Part shown: one piece after another, positions 50,876 through 58,812 of the stretch
Layout of the letters: the number at the start of each line of letters is the position of its first letter
Numbering within the stretch: position 1 is the first letter of the stretch
Assembly (NCBI RefSeq): GCF_014773265.1
Contig: NZ_JACWMY010000018.1
Location: 31,640-95,639 of the forward strand
From: Mucilaginibacter pankratovii
GTDB taxonomy: Bacteria > Bacteroidota > Bacteroidia > Sphingobacteriales > Sphingobacteriaceae
DNA: 64,000 nucleotides
Direction: 5' to 3'
Notes under the pieces: generated by a model
What the model saw: only the letters and a program-made list of their open reading frames with translations
What the model was told of the DNA's origin: nothing
The model's database searches: none
Program-made: the position numbers and the translations under genes

Positions 50876-52165
50876 TTAAGCCTTTATTACGGGTAGTTTT
50901 TCGGCATCCTGGTTTATTTCCAGTATTACCACGTTATCGTTTTCGTCAGGCAGTTTGGCGGGCAGAATTATCTGTATGGCATTGCCACTTTGTTTCGCGT
51001 CTACCTTTTCGCCGCCGAACAACGAGGCTTTATTAATAATCACACCTGTGATAGCCGGGATAGTTAGCGTATTGCCCGCGCTTTTAAATATGTGGATATA
51101 GATCTTGTTGCCTTTACGGGTACTGGCGAAATTATCGTTTGGTACAAATGGGCCGCCCCTGGTATTGTAAACGCTGCTGCCGTAAATTTTCATCCAGTCG
51201 CCAATTTCTTTAAGGCGGGCCACCTGCCTGCCTTCTATGCGGCCATCCATCATCGGGCCAACATTAAACAGCAGGTTGCCGTTGCCGGCAGCTGTTTTTA
51301 CCAGCGTTTGGATGCACTCCTTTAACGATTTCATCTGGTCGTTCGGTTTCCATGCCCATTGCTGGCAAATAGTGATACAGCTTTCCCATGGTTCGTTCAT
51401 ATTTAGCTGCCCTATGCGTTGTTCAGGCGTGAGGTAATCCCCAACCGATTCATTGTTCAGCACCTCACTTACTTTACCCAGGCGGTTGTTCACCAATATT
51501 TGAGGGTTGATACTTTTAATGTAATCATATATCTCGCGACCGTCGGCATTGGTCCATGGTTTTTCCCAGTAGCCATCAAACCAAAGCAGGTAAGGGTCGT
51601 ATCTGGTGATAAGCTCCTTTAGTTCACCTTTCATGGTGGTCTTAAAGGCGGTCATATCACCTTTTACATTTTGGGTAGAATCATTAGGGTTTTGGATAGG
51701 GTAGTTCTTATCGTGCCAATCCAACACTGTGCAGTAGATGCCGAAGATCATCCCTTGCTTTTTGCAGGCTTTCGCCAATTCGCCAACAATATCCCGTTTA
51801 AAAGGGCTGTTCATGATGTTATAGTCAGAGAATTTTGTGGGCCACAGGCAAAATCCGTCGTGGTGTTTGGCGGTGATCACCAGGTATTTAATGCCGGCAT
51901 CTTTGGCGGCCTTTACCCAGGCGTCGGCATTAAATAAAACCGGATTAAATTCCTTGTAAAGACTGTCATAATCGGCCTGGGCCACTTCTTTATTGCGGCT
52001 CCAGCCAATTTCGGTGCCCCTTAAGGTTACGGGACCAAAGTGCACAAACATGCCAAAACGCTGATCCATAAATTCGCGCATACGGGCTTTTTGCGCTTGC
52101 TGGGCAAAGCTTTGCGCCGAAATGATCAATAGTAAACAGGCAAGAAAATATCTTTTAGCAGCCAT
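50876..52165 (-). CDS. Alpha-L-fucosidase, GH29
   Basis: 429 residues. Signal peptide (KRYFLACLLLIISAQSFAQ) and GH29 catalytic domain: QRFGMFVHFG, ITAKHHDGFCLW, and nucleophile Asp197 in LLWFDGYWE. It hydrolyses alpha-L-fucosyl linkages in the periplasm or outside. The C-terminal 110 residues form a beta-sandwich. The acid/base is not conserved at a fixed motif in this family. Operon partner is the anchored mutarotase downstream. Confidence 0.94.
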   Translation of the reverse strand: MAAKRYFLACLLLIISAQSFAQQAQKARMREFMDQRFGMFVHFGPVTLRGTEIGWSRNKEVAQADYDSLYKEFNPVLFNADAWVKAAKDAGIKYLVITAKHHDGFCLWPTKFSDYNIMNSPFKRDIVGELAKACKKQGMIFGIYCTVLDWHDKNYPIQNPNDSTQNVKGDMTAFKTTMKGELKELITRYDPYLLWFDGYWEKPWTNADGREIYDYIKSINPQILVNNRLGKVSEVLNNESVGDYLTPEQRIGQLNMNEPWESCITICQQWAWKPNDQMKSLKECIQTLVKTAAGNGNLLFNVGPMMDGRIEGRQVARLKEIGDWMKIYGSSVYNTRGGPFVPNDNFASTRKGNKIYIHIFKSAGNTLTIPAITGVIINKASLFGGEKVDAKQSGNAIQIILPAKLPDENDNVVILEINQDAEKLPVIKA

Positions 52166-52281
52166 TACAGGTAGATTTATAACAATGAAATTGGTTGCTA
52201 TAAAAATAGGCAGGCTGTTTGCCGCTGTAAATGGATAATCCGAATATGATAATGGATTATGCTTTTGCCAGCGGATGAGAT

Positions 52282-53613
52282 TTAAAATGCCTCATTCAAT
52301 CCCAAAAAGAAGCCCCTGGCGCCGTATTTACCCCACGCGTAATCAAGGCACAGGTTGGTACGGGTGGCTTTGTTGAACAGCACACGTAAACCGCCGCCAT
52401 AGCCCGGCTGCCAAACCTGGAAGAGTTTAGTACCTGCCTCATCATTTGCAGTTTGCAGGTTAAAAAAGGCCACACCGCTTAGGAATTTATTGCGGGTGAT
52501 GGGAAAACGGTATTCCGCCTCGGAGTAATTGTATTTGGTGCCTTTAAAATATTGCGATACATACCCGCGCCCGCTACGAAAACTGCCGTCTTTAGCAGTG
52601 CCCGGCAATTCGAGATAGGGGATATTCCCAGCAATGAGGTAAGAGCCCCAATTCCAAAACGCAATAACATGCTCGGGATGTTCGGTAGAAAGGCTAAAGT
52701 ATTTACGGAAGTCGGTGGTGAACTGTAATGCATTTTTGGAACTGCCCATCCATTCCTGGTTTACGCGAAAACCAGCATCAATATAAAAACCTTTATAAGC
52801 ACGGTTTTGATTATCGCGGGTTGTGTATTGTACGTTAAACAGCAGCCCGTTTGCCTGGTAGCTGCCATTGCTAAAGCCGTGGCGTTCGTTATAGATAGTA
52901 TACGGCGTAAGCCCGGTTGATTTGGTATCTTCGATATTGCTGCGGATATCAAACGATACGCCGGCACCCACAAAAAGGTTTTTCTGCACTTCCTTATAAA
53001 CTTTCTCGCGGATGTTGAAATAAACGGAGTGCAACGCACGCCCTTTACGGTCGGCATTGGCGAGTATTTGGTCTTCTGTGCTGCCGTTATTTGCCTGGGC
53101 TATGCCCAGCCCATAATCGGGCGAAACGGTCTTGGCAATTACCAGGTTACCCTGGAAGTTCCAGTTATTGCCCGGTGTGTAAATGTTGTGATTTACGTAA
53201 AAGTAAATAATACCCTTTGTAGTGATGGATGCAGACGTAGCCGCAACGGATAACAGCGTATTGGGGTCGTTACCCAGTTTACGGCCTGCTACTGCCTTTA
53301 TGCCCAGCTGCGACCCGATACTTGGGTTCGATGCGATATTGGGTATAATGGTGATCCCGGAGGATTTCTTATAAACACTATCGGGCTTGCGTTTGGGGTG
53401 AAAGATATCTTTGAACAGGTCGCCGATATCATATTGCGAACCGAGTTCCGCACCCTGTTTATTTTGCTGCTTTAACTCTATCGACTTCATTTTAGCCCCT
53501 TTTACAGTATCAGCAGCAGTGGGCTGCACCTGGGCGTAAGCGGCGCTAAGCCCGCAAAACAGAAAGCTCAATAATAAAATTGTGAGTCGGGTATATTTAT
53601 GATGATTATTCAA
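52282..53613 (-). CDS. BamA/TamA-like outer membrane surface antigen protein
   Basis: 443 residues. Signal peptide (LTILLLSFLFCGLSAAYAQ) and ~350 residues of alternating amphipathic strands ending in Phe (GLNEAF), typical of outer-membrane barrels of the Omp85/D15 surface antigen group, but with no POTRA domains. Phrases GGLRVLFNKATRTNLCLDYAWGKYGARGFFLGLNEAF and YSEAEYRFPI match that group. Likely a porin or translocation partner of unknown cargo. Confidence 0.8.
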   Translation of the reverse strand: MNNHHKYTRLTILLLSFLFCGLSAAYAQVQPTAADTVKGAKMKSIELKQQNKQGAELGSQYDIGDLFKDIFHPKRKPDSVYKKSSGITIIPNIASNPSIGSQLGIKAVAGRKLGNDPNTLLSVAATSASITTKGIIYFYVNHNIYTPGNNWNFQGNLVIAKTVSPDYGLGIAQANNGSTEDQILANADRKGRALHSVYFNIREKVYKEVQKNLFVGAGVSFDIRSNIEDTKSTGLTPYTIYNERHGFSNGSYQANGLLFNVQYTTRDNQNRAYKGFYIDAGFRVNQEWMGSSKNALQFTTDFRKYFSLSTEHPEHVIAFWNWGSYLIAGNIPYLELPGTAKDGSFRSGRGYVSQYFKGTKYNYSEAEYRFPITRNKFLSGVAFFNLQTANDEAGTKLFQVWQPGYGGGLRVLFNKATRTNLCLDYAWGKYGARGFFLGLNEAF

Positions 53614-53746
53614 AGCTATTCGTTTTAAAATTGACTATTCTATGAAACGGGTCAATTTTTAAACCAAAAAGCTGAGTGAAATGTTTGGATGGGTAATAGA
53701 GTTGTTACGCGGAGATGACGAAATGGATTAAAACGCGAGGATAACA

Positions 53747-53778
53747 AAAGAGGCCAGCTATTACCAGCCGGCCTCTTT
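53747..53778. terminator. Terminator of the response regulator gene
   Basis: AAAGAGGCC / GGCCTCTTT with an AGCT-type extension, bidirectional, between the minus-strand surface-antigen start region and the regulator end at 53806. Confidence 0.8.
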
Positions 53779-53805
53779 ATAATATTGTTAAGGACGTATA
53801 AGTGC

Positions 53806-55185
53806 TTATTCCCCTCTTTTCAAGCCAAATTTTTCAATCTTGCTGTACAGGTGACTGCGTTGGATATCAATATCATCGGCGGTTTTTGATACATTCCAGT
53901 TGTTTTTTTCGAGTTTGAACTTGATGTACTCGCGCTCGGCGAAATCCTTGTATTCCTGGAAGTTGGTAAACTGGTCAAAATCGGTTTGCGGCGCGGCTGC
54001 TACGGCCGCGGTGGCTGCAACGGGCGCGCTTGGGTTGGCAAATGCTCTTACATCGCCATCGGTAATGGTTTTATCGCTCAGGATGATGAGGCGCTCCACC
54101 ATATTGCGCAGCTCGCGGATGTTACCCGTCCACGGTAGGGCTTTAAGCGCTTCCAATGCGGCATCTGAGATCTTTTTGGTAGGCATGCCGTATTCGTTGC
54201 AAATCTCATCCAAAAAGGCTTGTGTAAGCAAGCCGATATCGTCGCGGCGCTCGGTAAGCGGGGGCACGTGGATAAGGATAACACTGAGGCGGTGGTACAA
54301 ATCCATACGGAAGTTGCCAGCCTCAATTTCCTTTAACAGATCTTTATTGGTTGCCGCCACTACGCGTACATCCACATCTATTTCTTTTTCGCCGCCTACG
54401 CGGGTAATTTTACTTTCCTGCAGGGCACGCAGCACTTTGGCCTGTGCACTCTGGCTCATATCGCCTATCTCATCTAAAAACAGCGTGCCGCCATTTGCCG
54501 ATTCGAATTTGCCTATACGTTGTTTGATAGCCGAGGTGAAGGAGCCTTTTTCGTGGCCGAACAGCTCGCTCTCTATCAGTTCTGATGGAATAGCCGCGCA
54601 GTTTACTTCTATAATAGGGCCGTTGCTGCGGTTAGATTTTTCGTGCAACCAGCGCGCTACCAGCTCTTTACCGCTACCATTGGCACCGGTAACCAGTACG
54701 CGGGCATCAGTAGGGCCAACACGTTCAATAGTTTCTTTTATTTTTACGATAGCCTGCGATTCGCCTAAGATGGGGCGTACCTTGGATACCTTACGTTTTA
54801 ATACTTTGGCCTCAACAACCAGGCTACCGCGGTCTAATGCGTTGCGTACGGTAATAAGCAGGCGGTTAAGATCGGGCGGTTTGGAGATAAAATCGAACGC
54901 GCCTTTTTTACTGGCCTCAATAGCAGTTTCTACCGTGCCATGGCCCGATATCATGATAAAAGGCAAGTCGGGTTTTAGGCTCAATCCTTCGGTAAGCACT
55001 TCCATGCCATCCATGCGGTTCATTTTTATATCGCACAGTACCAGGTCATAATCATTTTTGCGGATAAGTTCGAGCCCGTCTACGCCATTGTCTATATCTT
55101 CAACAACGTAGTCTTCATATTCTAAGATCTCGCGCAGGGTATTGCGGATAGACCGCTCATCATCAATTATTAAAATTTTTGCCAT
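53806..55185 (-). CDS. Sigma-54-dependent response regulator (NtrC type)
   Basis: 459 residues. Receiver domain with phospho-acceptor Asp52 in LVLCDIKM, AAA+ domain with Walker A GANGSGKE (residues 167-174), and a FIS-type DNA-binding end (NVSKTADDIDIQRSHLYSKIEKFGL). The sigma-54 contact loop that is usually GAFTGA reads GSFTSA here (214-219), a substitution seen in some members. An Ala-rich linker (VAATAAVAAA) joins AAA+ and DNA-binding parts. No kinase is adjacent; the orphan TPR kinase at 8-10 kb is one possible partner, by guess only. Confidence 0.93.
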   Translation of the reverse strand: MAKILIIDDERSIRNTLREILEYEDYVVEDIDNGVDGLELIRKNDYDLVLCDIKMNRMDGMEVLTEGLSLKPDLPFIMISGHGTVETAIEASKKGAFDFISKPPDLNRLLITVRNALDRGSLVVEAKVLKRKVSKVRPILGESQAIVKIKETIERVGPTDARVLVTGANGSGKELVARWLHEKSNRSNGPIIEVNCAAIPSELIESELFGHEKGSFTSAIKQRIGKFESANGGTLFLDEIGDMSQSAQAKVLRALQESKITRVGGEKEIDVDVRVVAATNKDLLKEIEAGNFRMDLYHRLSVILIHVPPLTERRDDIGLLTQAFLDEICNEYGMPTKKISDAALEALKALPWTGNIRELRNMVERLIILSDKTITDGDVRAFANPSAPVAATAAVAAAPQTDFDQFTNFQEYKDFAEREYIKFKLEKNNWNVSKTADDIDIQRSHLYSKIEKFGLKRGE

Positions 55186-55340
55186 GTGTTGTTAAAACGA
55201 AAAACAGGTAGTAATGTTTGACTGCTAATATATAAATTGTATAGAATATTAAACAGTTTTTTGATGAGTGGTGAATTTTCAAAAGCTCTGCCCACAGGCT
55301 GTCACTCGTAATACGCACTATTCACCAATCAACCACTTAC

Positions 55341-55372
55341 AAAAAAACCTGCCCCGAAGGGCAGGTTTTTTT
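55341..55372 (-). terminator. Terminator of RNase P RNA
   Basis: A-run, ACCTGCCC / GGGCAGGT stem with CGAA loop, T-run; perfect in both directions. It follows the 3' end of rnpB on the minus strand. Confidence 0.9.
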
Positions 55373-55376
55373 ACAG

Positions 55377-55750
55377 CTGCAAACCTGTAAGCCGGGTTCT
55401 GTGTTCCTTTGCAGGAATTTCTATCATTAATCTGGCCCTGCCGTTGCCGGCAGGTTCAATCAACCTACCCATTCTGACGTCCCCGTAGGGAGGCGGGAGC
55501 GAGCAGCTCCGCTTTCAGAACCTATTTGGTTTTTCAACTCCTGAGGTTTACCGCGATCCCGGTCGCCCGGAAAAGCCGTGAGCTCTTACCTCACGTTTTC
55601 ACCCTTACCCCGAATAAATTCGGGGCGGTATATTCTCTGTGGCACTTGCTGTCGCCCGCTGCGGGCGCCTTCCCGTTAGGAAGCAGGATGCTCTGTGTTG
55701 CCCGGACTTTCCTCCACCCACTAAGCGCGGGTAGCGATAGAACGTTTTGC
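55377..55750 (-). ncRNA. rnpB: RNase P RNA (class A)
   Basis: Read on the minus strand, the sequence shows the universal core GGAGGAAAGTCCGGGCAACA near the 5' end, CAGGGTGAAAAC-type GTGAAAACGTGAGGTAAGAG region in the middle and ACAGAACCCGGCTTACAG at the 3' end, all diagnostic of bacterial RNase P RNA. GCAAAAC near 55746 can pair with GTTTGC at 55379 as P1. Length ~374 bases fits class A. It removes 5' leaders of tRNA precursors. A TATCTTTA promoter box lies at 55755 and a terminator directly after. Confidence 0.95.
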
Positions 55751-55754
55751 GGTG

Positions 55755-55762
55755 TAAAGATA
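55755..55762 (-). promoter_or_regulatory. -7 promoter box of rnpB
   Basis: Minus-strand TATCTTTA, one mismatch to TAnnTTTG, about five bases before the predicted RNA start. Confidence 0.4.
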
Positions 55763-55842
55763 CAGTTAATGGTTCATAGATGATAGTTCATAGTTAATAG
55801 AAGCTACTAAAACCTTTGGGGCCATGAACCATCAACTATGAA

Positions 55843-56493
55843 CTATATGCCCTTCGCAAACTCCGGCTTTAAATACTCCTTCATCGCTTTGCGCATTTTC
55901 AGCACTTTAGGGGTTGATACGGCGCCTATGTACGGGTTATCGCCATTGGTGCGGTAATAGCCCTGGTGATATTTTTCGGCAGGGTAAAACACTTTAAAGG
56001 GTACAACCTGGGTAACCACCGGGTTTGGGTAATGCTTTGATGCATTTACTTTTTTGATAGCGGCTTCCAGCGCGGCCTTTTCGGCATCACTGCGGTAAAA
56101 GGCAATGGAACGGTAATCGGTACCAACATCGGGGCCCTGGCGGTTAAGCGTGGTTGGGTCGTGCGCGGATAAGAAGGCTTCGGCAAGCGTGGCATAAGTG
56201 ATCACCTTGGGGTCGTAATATACCTGTACAGTTTCGGCGTGGTTGGTTGTGCGGGTGCTCACTTCTTCGTAGGTGGGGTTAGCGGTGTTCCCCCCGGCAT
56301 AGCCGGAGATTGCCTTGTTAACACCCTTCAGTTCGCTCAAAGCCTCCTGCATGGCCCAGAAACAGCCGCCGCCAAAGGTGGCTACCGCTTCGCCGGCGGC
56401 GGGTTTTGGCAATACGGCCATACCTTTTGGTTGCCCGTTGGCACAGCCTACAATAAGTAATGCCGAGGCTACATATAATGCTAATTTTTTCAT
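55843..56493 (-). CDS. msrA: Peptide methionine sulfoxide reductase MsrA, lipoprotein form
   Basis: 216 residues. It starts with a lipoprotein signal (lipobox LIVGC, Cys17), which is uncommon for MsrA, then the catalytic Cys44 in FGGGCFWAM, GYAGGNTANPTYEEV, and EKYHQGYY. It reduces methionine-S-sulfoxide in proteins, here on the periplasmic side. Recycling Cys residues are not evident in the C terminus, so it may depend on an external reductant. Monocistronic. Confidence 0.93.
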   Translation of the reverse strand: MKKLALYVASALLIVGCANGQPKGMAVLPKPAAGEAVATFGGGCFWAMQEALSELKGVNKAISGYAGGNTANPTYEEVSTRTTNHAETVQVYYDPKVITYATLAEAFLSAHDPTTLNRQGPDVGTDYRSIAFYRSDAEKAALEAAIKKVNASKHYPNPVVTQVVPFKVFYPAEKYHQGYYRTNGDNPYIGAVSTPKVLKMRKAMKEYLKPEFAKGI

Positions 56494-56617
56494 GATTCGT
56501 TTTTATCTGTTTGTAGTAATAAACGTAAAAACCTTACAGGAAGGATGCCTTGTATCGTCATTAGTAAGTAATATCGAATATCAAATTTCGAACTCCGAAT
56601 TTCGAAGTGAAATTTAC

Positions 56618-56655
56618 CTTCATTATTCGATATTCAGCATTGGGTGTTCGATATT
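56618..56655 (+). repeat. Dispersed repeat, copy 2
   Basis: Matches the 38 bases at 6492-6529 with about five central differences. Preceded by ATATCGAATATCAAATTTCG (56572 on), an inverted cousin of the same CGATATT motif. Confidence 0.8.
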
Positions 56656-56688
56656 ATGTTCAACTAATCTCCGGCCTCTAACCTCTGA

Positions 56689-56922
56689 TCATCTCTTCCC
56701 CGCTTTTATCATCCAAAGCAGCTTATCCAGCCCGTTTAGTTTTATTTCATAGGCGGTGCTCATCAGCATGCCCAGCTTACCCGGAGGGAAGCCTTTGCGT
56801 TGCATCCACTCCAGGTAGCTAATGGGGATATCGCTTATCAGTGTATCTTTATACTTACCAAAGGGCATCCGGGTTTTTACTATATCCACTAAGATCTGCG
56901 GGTCGGCATTAACATTTTCCAC
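56689..56922 (-). CDS. DUF3820 family protein
   Basis: 77 residues. TRMPFGKYKDTLISDIPISYLEWM and FPPGKLGMLMSTAYEIKLNGLDKLL are the family blocks. DUF3820 members are small cytoplasmic proteins without firm function. No operon partner; 29 bases upstream (on the minus strand) is the metallo-beta-lactamase-fold gene, so a joint transcript is possible. Confidence 0.85.
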   Translation of the reverse strand: MENVNADPQILVDIVKTRMPFGKYKDTLISDIPISYLEWMQRKGFPPGKLGMLMSTAYEIKLNGLDKLLWMIKAGKR

Positions 56923-56951
56923 GGGGTAAATGTATGGAATTTACCCGCGGA

Positions 56952-57893
56952 CTACCACAATTTTGTTGCCTTGCTCACCACTAAAAAACCTACCAATGCC
57001 GCAGCTATTGCCAATGCGGCTTTTGTGCGTTTATTGCTTATAACAGGCGGAATATAGCGCACGCCGTTCTCGTCGCTTACCGCCGCGTGGCCCACATAGC
57101 GGCCTTGTTTTGGTACGGCTATCTCCTCAAAGCGGTTGGCCAGGAAATTGAGTTCGGTTGCCAGTTCGCGGCCGCGCATTACGGGGCCATGCCCGGTTGC
57201 TGCTATCCGGGGCTGTAAGGCAGCAAGCTTACGTACCGATTTTGCCGCTGCGATCCAGTCGCTGGTGATGTATTTGGGAGGGCCGCTCACCTTCTTTTTA
57301 TAAAAAGCAAGGTGCCAGGCAGATTCGGCCTGCGTGGTAGTAAAGGCATCGCCTGCTATCAGCGTAGTGTTCAGCGGCATAAATAAGGAGATATGCCCCG
57401 GCGTATGGCCGGGTGTATGGATCACTTTCCATTCTGGTAATTCGGGGATACCATCGTACATATCTATTTCCACCAGGTTACGGCGGATGTTGATAGGCTT
57501 TGTAGAAAACAGTACTGAAGCGAGACTCATGAGCCCGCCGCCGGTTTGCGGGTCGGCAGGAGGGTAGGACGATTTACCGGTAAGGTAAGGCGCCTCTAAA
57601 TGGTGCGCGTAAACGGCAACGTTCCATACTTTCAGCAACTCAAGAAGCGAGCCGGAATGATCGCTGTGCCCATGGGTAAGTATTATAGCCGCGGGGCGGG
57701 TTCCCGGGCCGAATATTGCTTCGGCCATGGCAATAATTTTATCTTCGGAACCTTTTGTACCGGTATCTACCAGCACCCAGCCTTTGCCGGCACCACGGCG
57801 GTTGGCTATCATATACACGTTTACAAATAGTAGCCTCATGCCCCAAACGCCTTGCGCTACCTGGAAATATTTAACATCTTTTTTAGCAAGCAT
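56952..57893 (-). CDS. Metallo-beta-lactamase-fold hydrolase
   Basis: 313 residues. Metal motif THGHSDHSG (His74, His76, Asp78, His79), the second His in HTPGHTPGH, Asp in LIAGDAF and His in ATGHGPVM complete the dinuclear zinc site. There is no signal peptide; the last ~25 residues include a hydrophobic helix (AALAIAAALVGFLVVS) that may be a membrane anchor. Substrate unknown; glyoxalase II and lactonase-like members share this layout. Confidence 0.92.
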   Translation of the reverse strand: MLAKKDVKYFQVAQGVWGMRLLFVNVYMIANRRGAGKGWVLVDTGTKGSEDKIIAMAEAIFGPGTRPAAIILTHGHSDHSGSLLELLKVWNVAVYAHHLEAPYLTGKSSYPPADPQTGGGLMSLASVLFSTKPINIRRNLVEIDMYDGIPELPEWKVIHTPGHTPGHISLFMPLNTTLIAGDAFTTTQAESAWHLAFYKKKVSGPPKYITSDWIAAAKSVRKLAALQPRIAATGHGPVMRGRELATELNFLANRFEEIAVPKQGRYVGHAAVSDENGVRYIPPVISNKRTKAALAIAAALVGFLVVSKATKLW

Positions 57894-58028
57894 AATTTTT
57901 ATAATGGTTGCTAATTAACAGGCAGAACAACTAAATGGTTTTAATTTATGGGATTGCACCGGTTACTGTAGGACTACACCGATTTTTGAAAAAAATAATT
58001 ACACCTATTGTAAATTGAACCCTAAGAT

Positions 58029-58493
58029 TTAAGAAGGTTGTACCGATGGCGCCGCCTCTACGCATTTCTTCAGGTCTCTTAAACGCTGGCGCACGTTGCT
58101 GCGCAAATTACTTTTTATAAAACCGCCCACCAGCGTGAAGGGGAACCTGAGCCGGAAATTATATAAAAAAGTGACTTTAGCCGTATCGGCGGTTACGTTT
58201 CTAAACGTCCACGACCCGGCGAATGTTTTGAACATGTAGGGGCCGTGTGTCATTTTTACGGCGGTGGTCCATGGGCGGCTAAAAGTAACGTAGCGTGTTT
58301 CCATACCCATGCCGTTACGGGCCACGCACCAGGCTTTAACACCTTTGCCTGCTTCGGTAGCGCCGTTTATCAATTCGGCCTGTTTTAAAAATGTGTCCCA
58401 GTCAAGCCGTTTGTTATAGTCCTGGGTATAATCAAAAATGATGTCCGCAGGTTTATTGATGATGATCTTTTCTGAGAAATGGAAAGATGACAT
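58029..58493 (-). CDS. SRPBCC family protein
   Basis: 154 residues with the START-like start FHFSEKIIINKPADIIFDYTQDYNKRLDWD and a curved sheet closing on a long helix (SNLRSNVRQRLRDLKKCV). Such proteins bind hydrophobic ligands. A function cannot be assigned. It is divergent from the acyltransferase gene, with a large non-coding spacer between. Confidence 0.85.
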   Translation of the reverse strand: MSSFHFSEKIIINKPADIIFDYTQDYNKRLDWDTFLKQAELINGATEAGKGVKAWCVARNGMGMETRYVTFSRPWTTAVKMTHGPYMFKTFAGSWTFRNVTADTAKVTFLYNFRLRFPFTLVGGFIKSNLRSNVRQRLRDLKKCVEAAPSVQPS

Positions 58494-58691
58494 AGCGTAA
58501 TATAAGTAAGGGTATGGGTAAAGTTAAGGATTTACAACGGGCAATAAAACTGTCCCACGTGATTTTTATAATTTTCACTCATTTTGGTTAAGTTGCTTAT
58601 AATAAAAAGATTATATCGGTTATTTGAATAGCAGGGATGTCCCAAAGTGTTTCACTGATTTTAGTTAAAATACTGATACACAATGCAAATC
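58494..58691. repeat. Non-coding spacer with repeated GTCCCA blocks
   Basis: Spacer between divergent genes without a credible gene. GTCCCA occurs at 58551, 58637 and in the hairpin at 58702, each followed at a short distance by CACT and an A/T-rich TTTTNGTTAA. This suggests partial direct repeats leading into the hairpin. Confidence 0.4.
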
Positions 58692-58734
58692 AAAAAACGG
58701 GTGTCCCACTTATAAACTGGGACACCCGTTTTTT
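58692..58734. terminator. Strong perfect hairpin with A- and T-runs between divergent genes
   Basis: Arms of about 17 bases (ACGGGTGTCCCA / TGGGACACCCGT) with A-run left, T-run right and a nine-base loop. As a terminator it has no obvious gene upstream in either direction, since both flanking genes point away. Confidence 0.7.
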
Positions 58735-58737
58735 AAT

Positions 58738-58774
58738 CTGCACATCTGCAGACTTGCACATCTGCACATCTTCA
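58738..58774 (+). repeat. TGCACATCTGCA short repeats
   Basis: Three imperfect copies of TGCACATCTGCA-like sequence in about 37 bases, just before the acyltransferase start. Resembles dispersed repeats in this group. Confidence 0.5.
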
Positions 58775-58812
58775 CTTATCTTGCCACCTCAACCTGATTA
58801 TTTTAAACCTTC

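Noticed and set aside
52209..52225. GGCAGGCTGTTTGC, a GG-N10-GC sigma-54-like promoter
   Set aside because: It points to the right, where both neighbours are on the minus strand, so no gene could use it; a single match of this kind is expected by chance.
53900..55051. Long plus-strand open frame (383 codons) opposite the NtrC-type regulator
   Set aside because: It is exactly antisense to a gene with clear receiver, AAA+ and FIS motifs; its translation is Ser/Arg-rich with no domain, and it has no promoter.
55526..55783. Plus-strand frame of 85 codons
   Set aside because: It overlaps RNase P RNA on the opposite strand, where the diagnostic conserved segments are clear.
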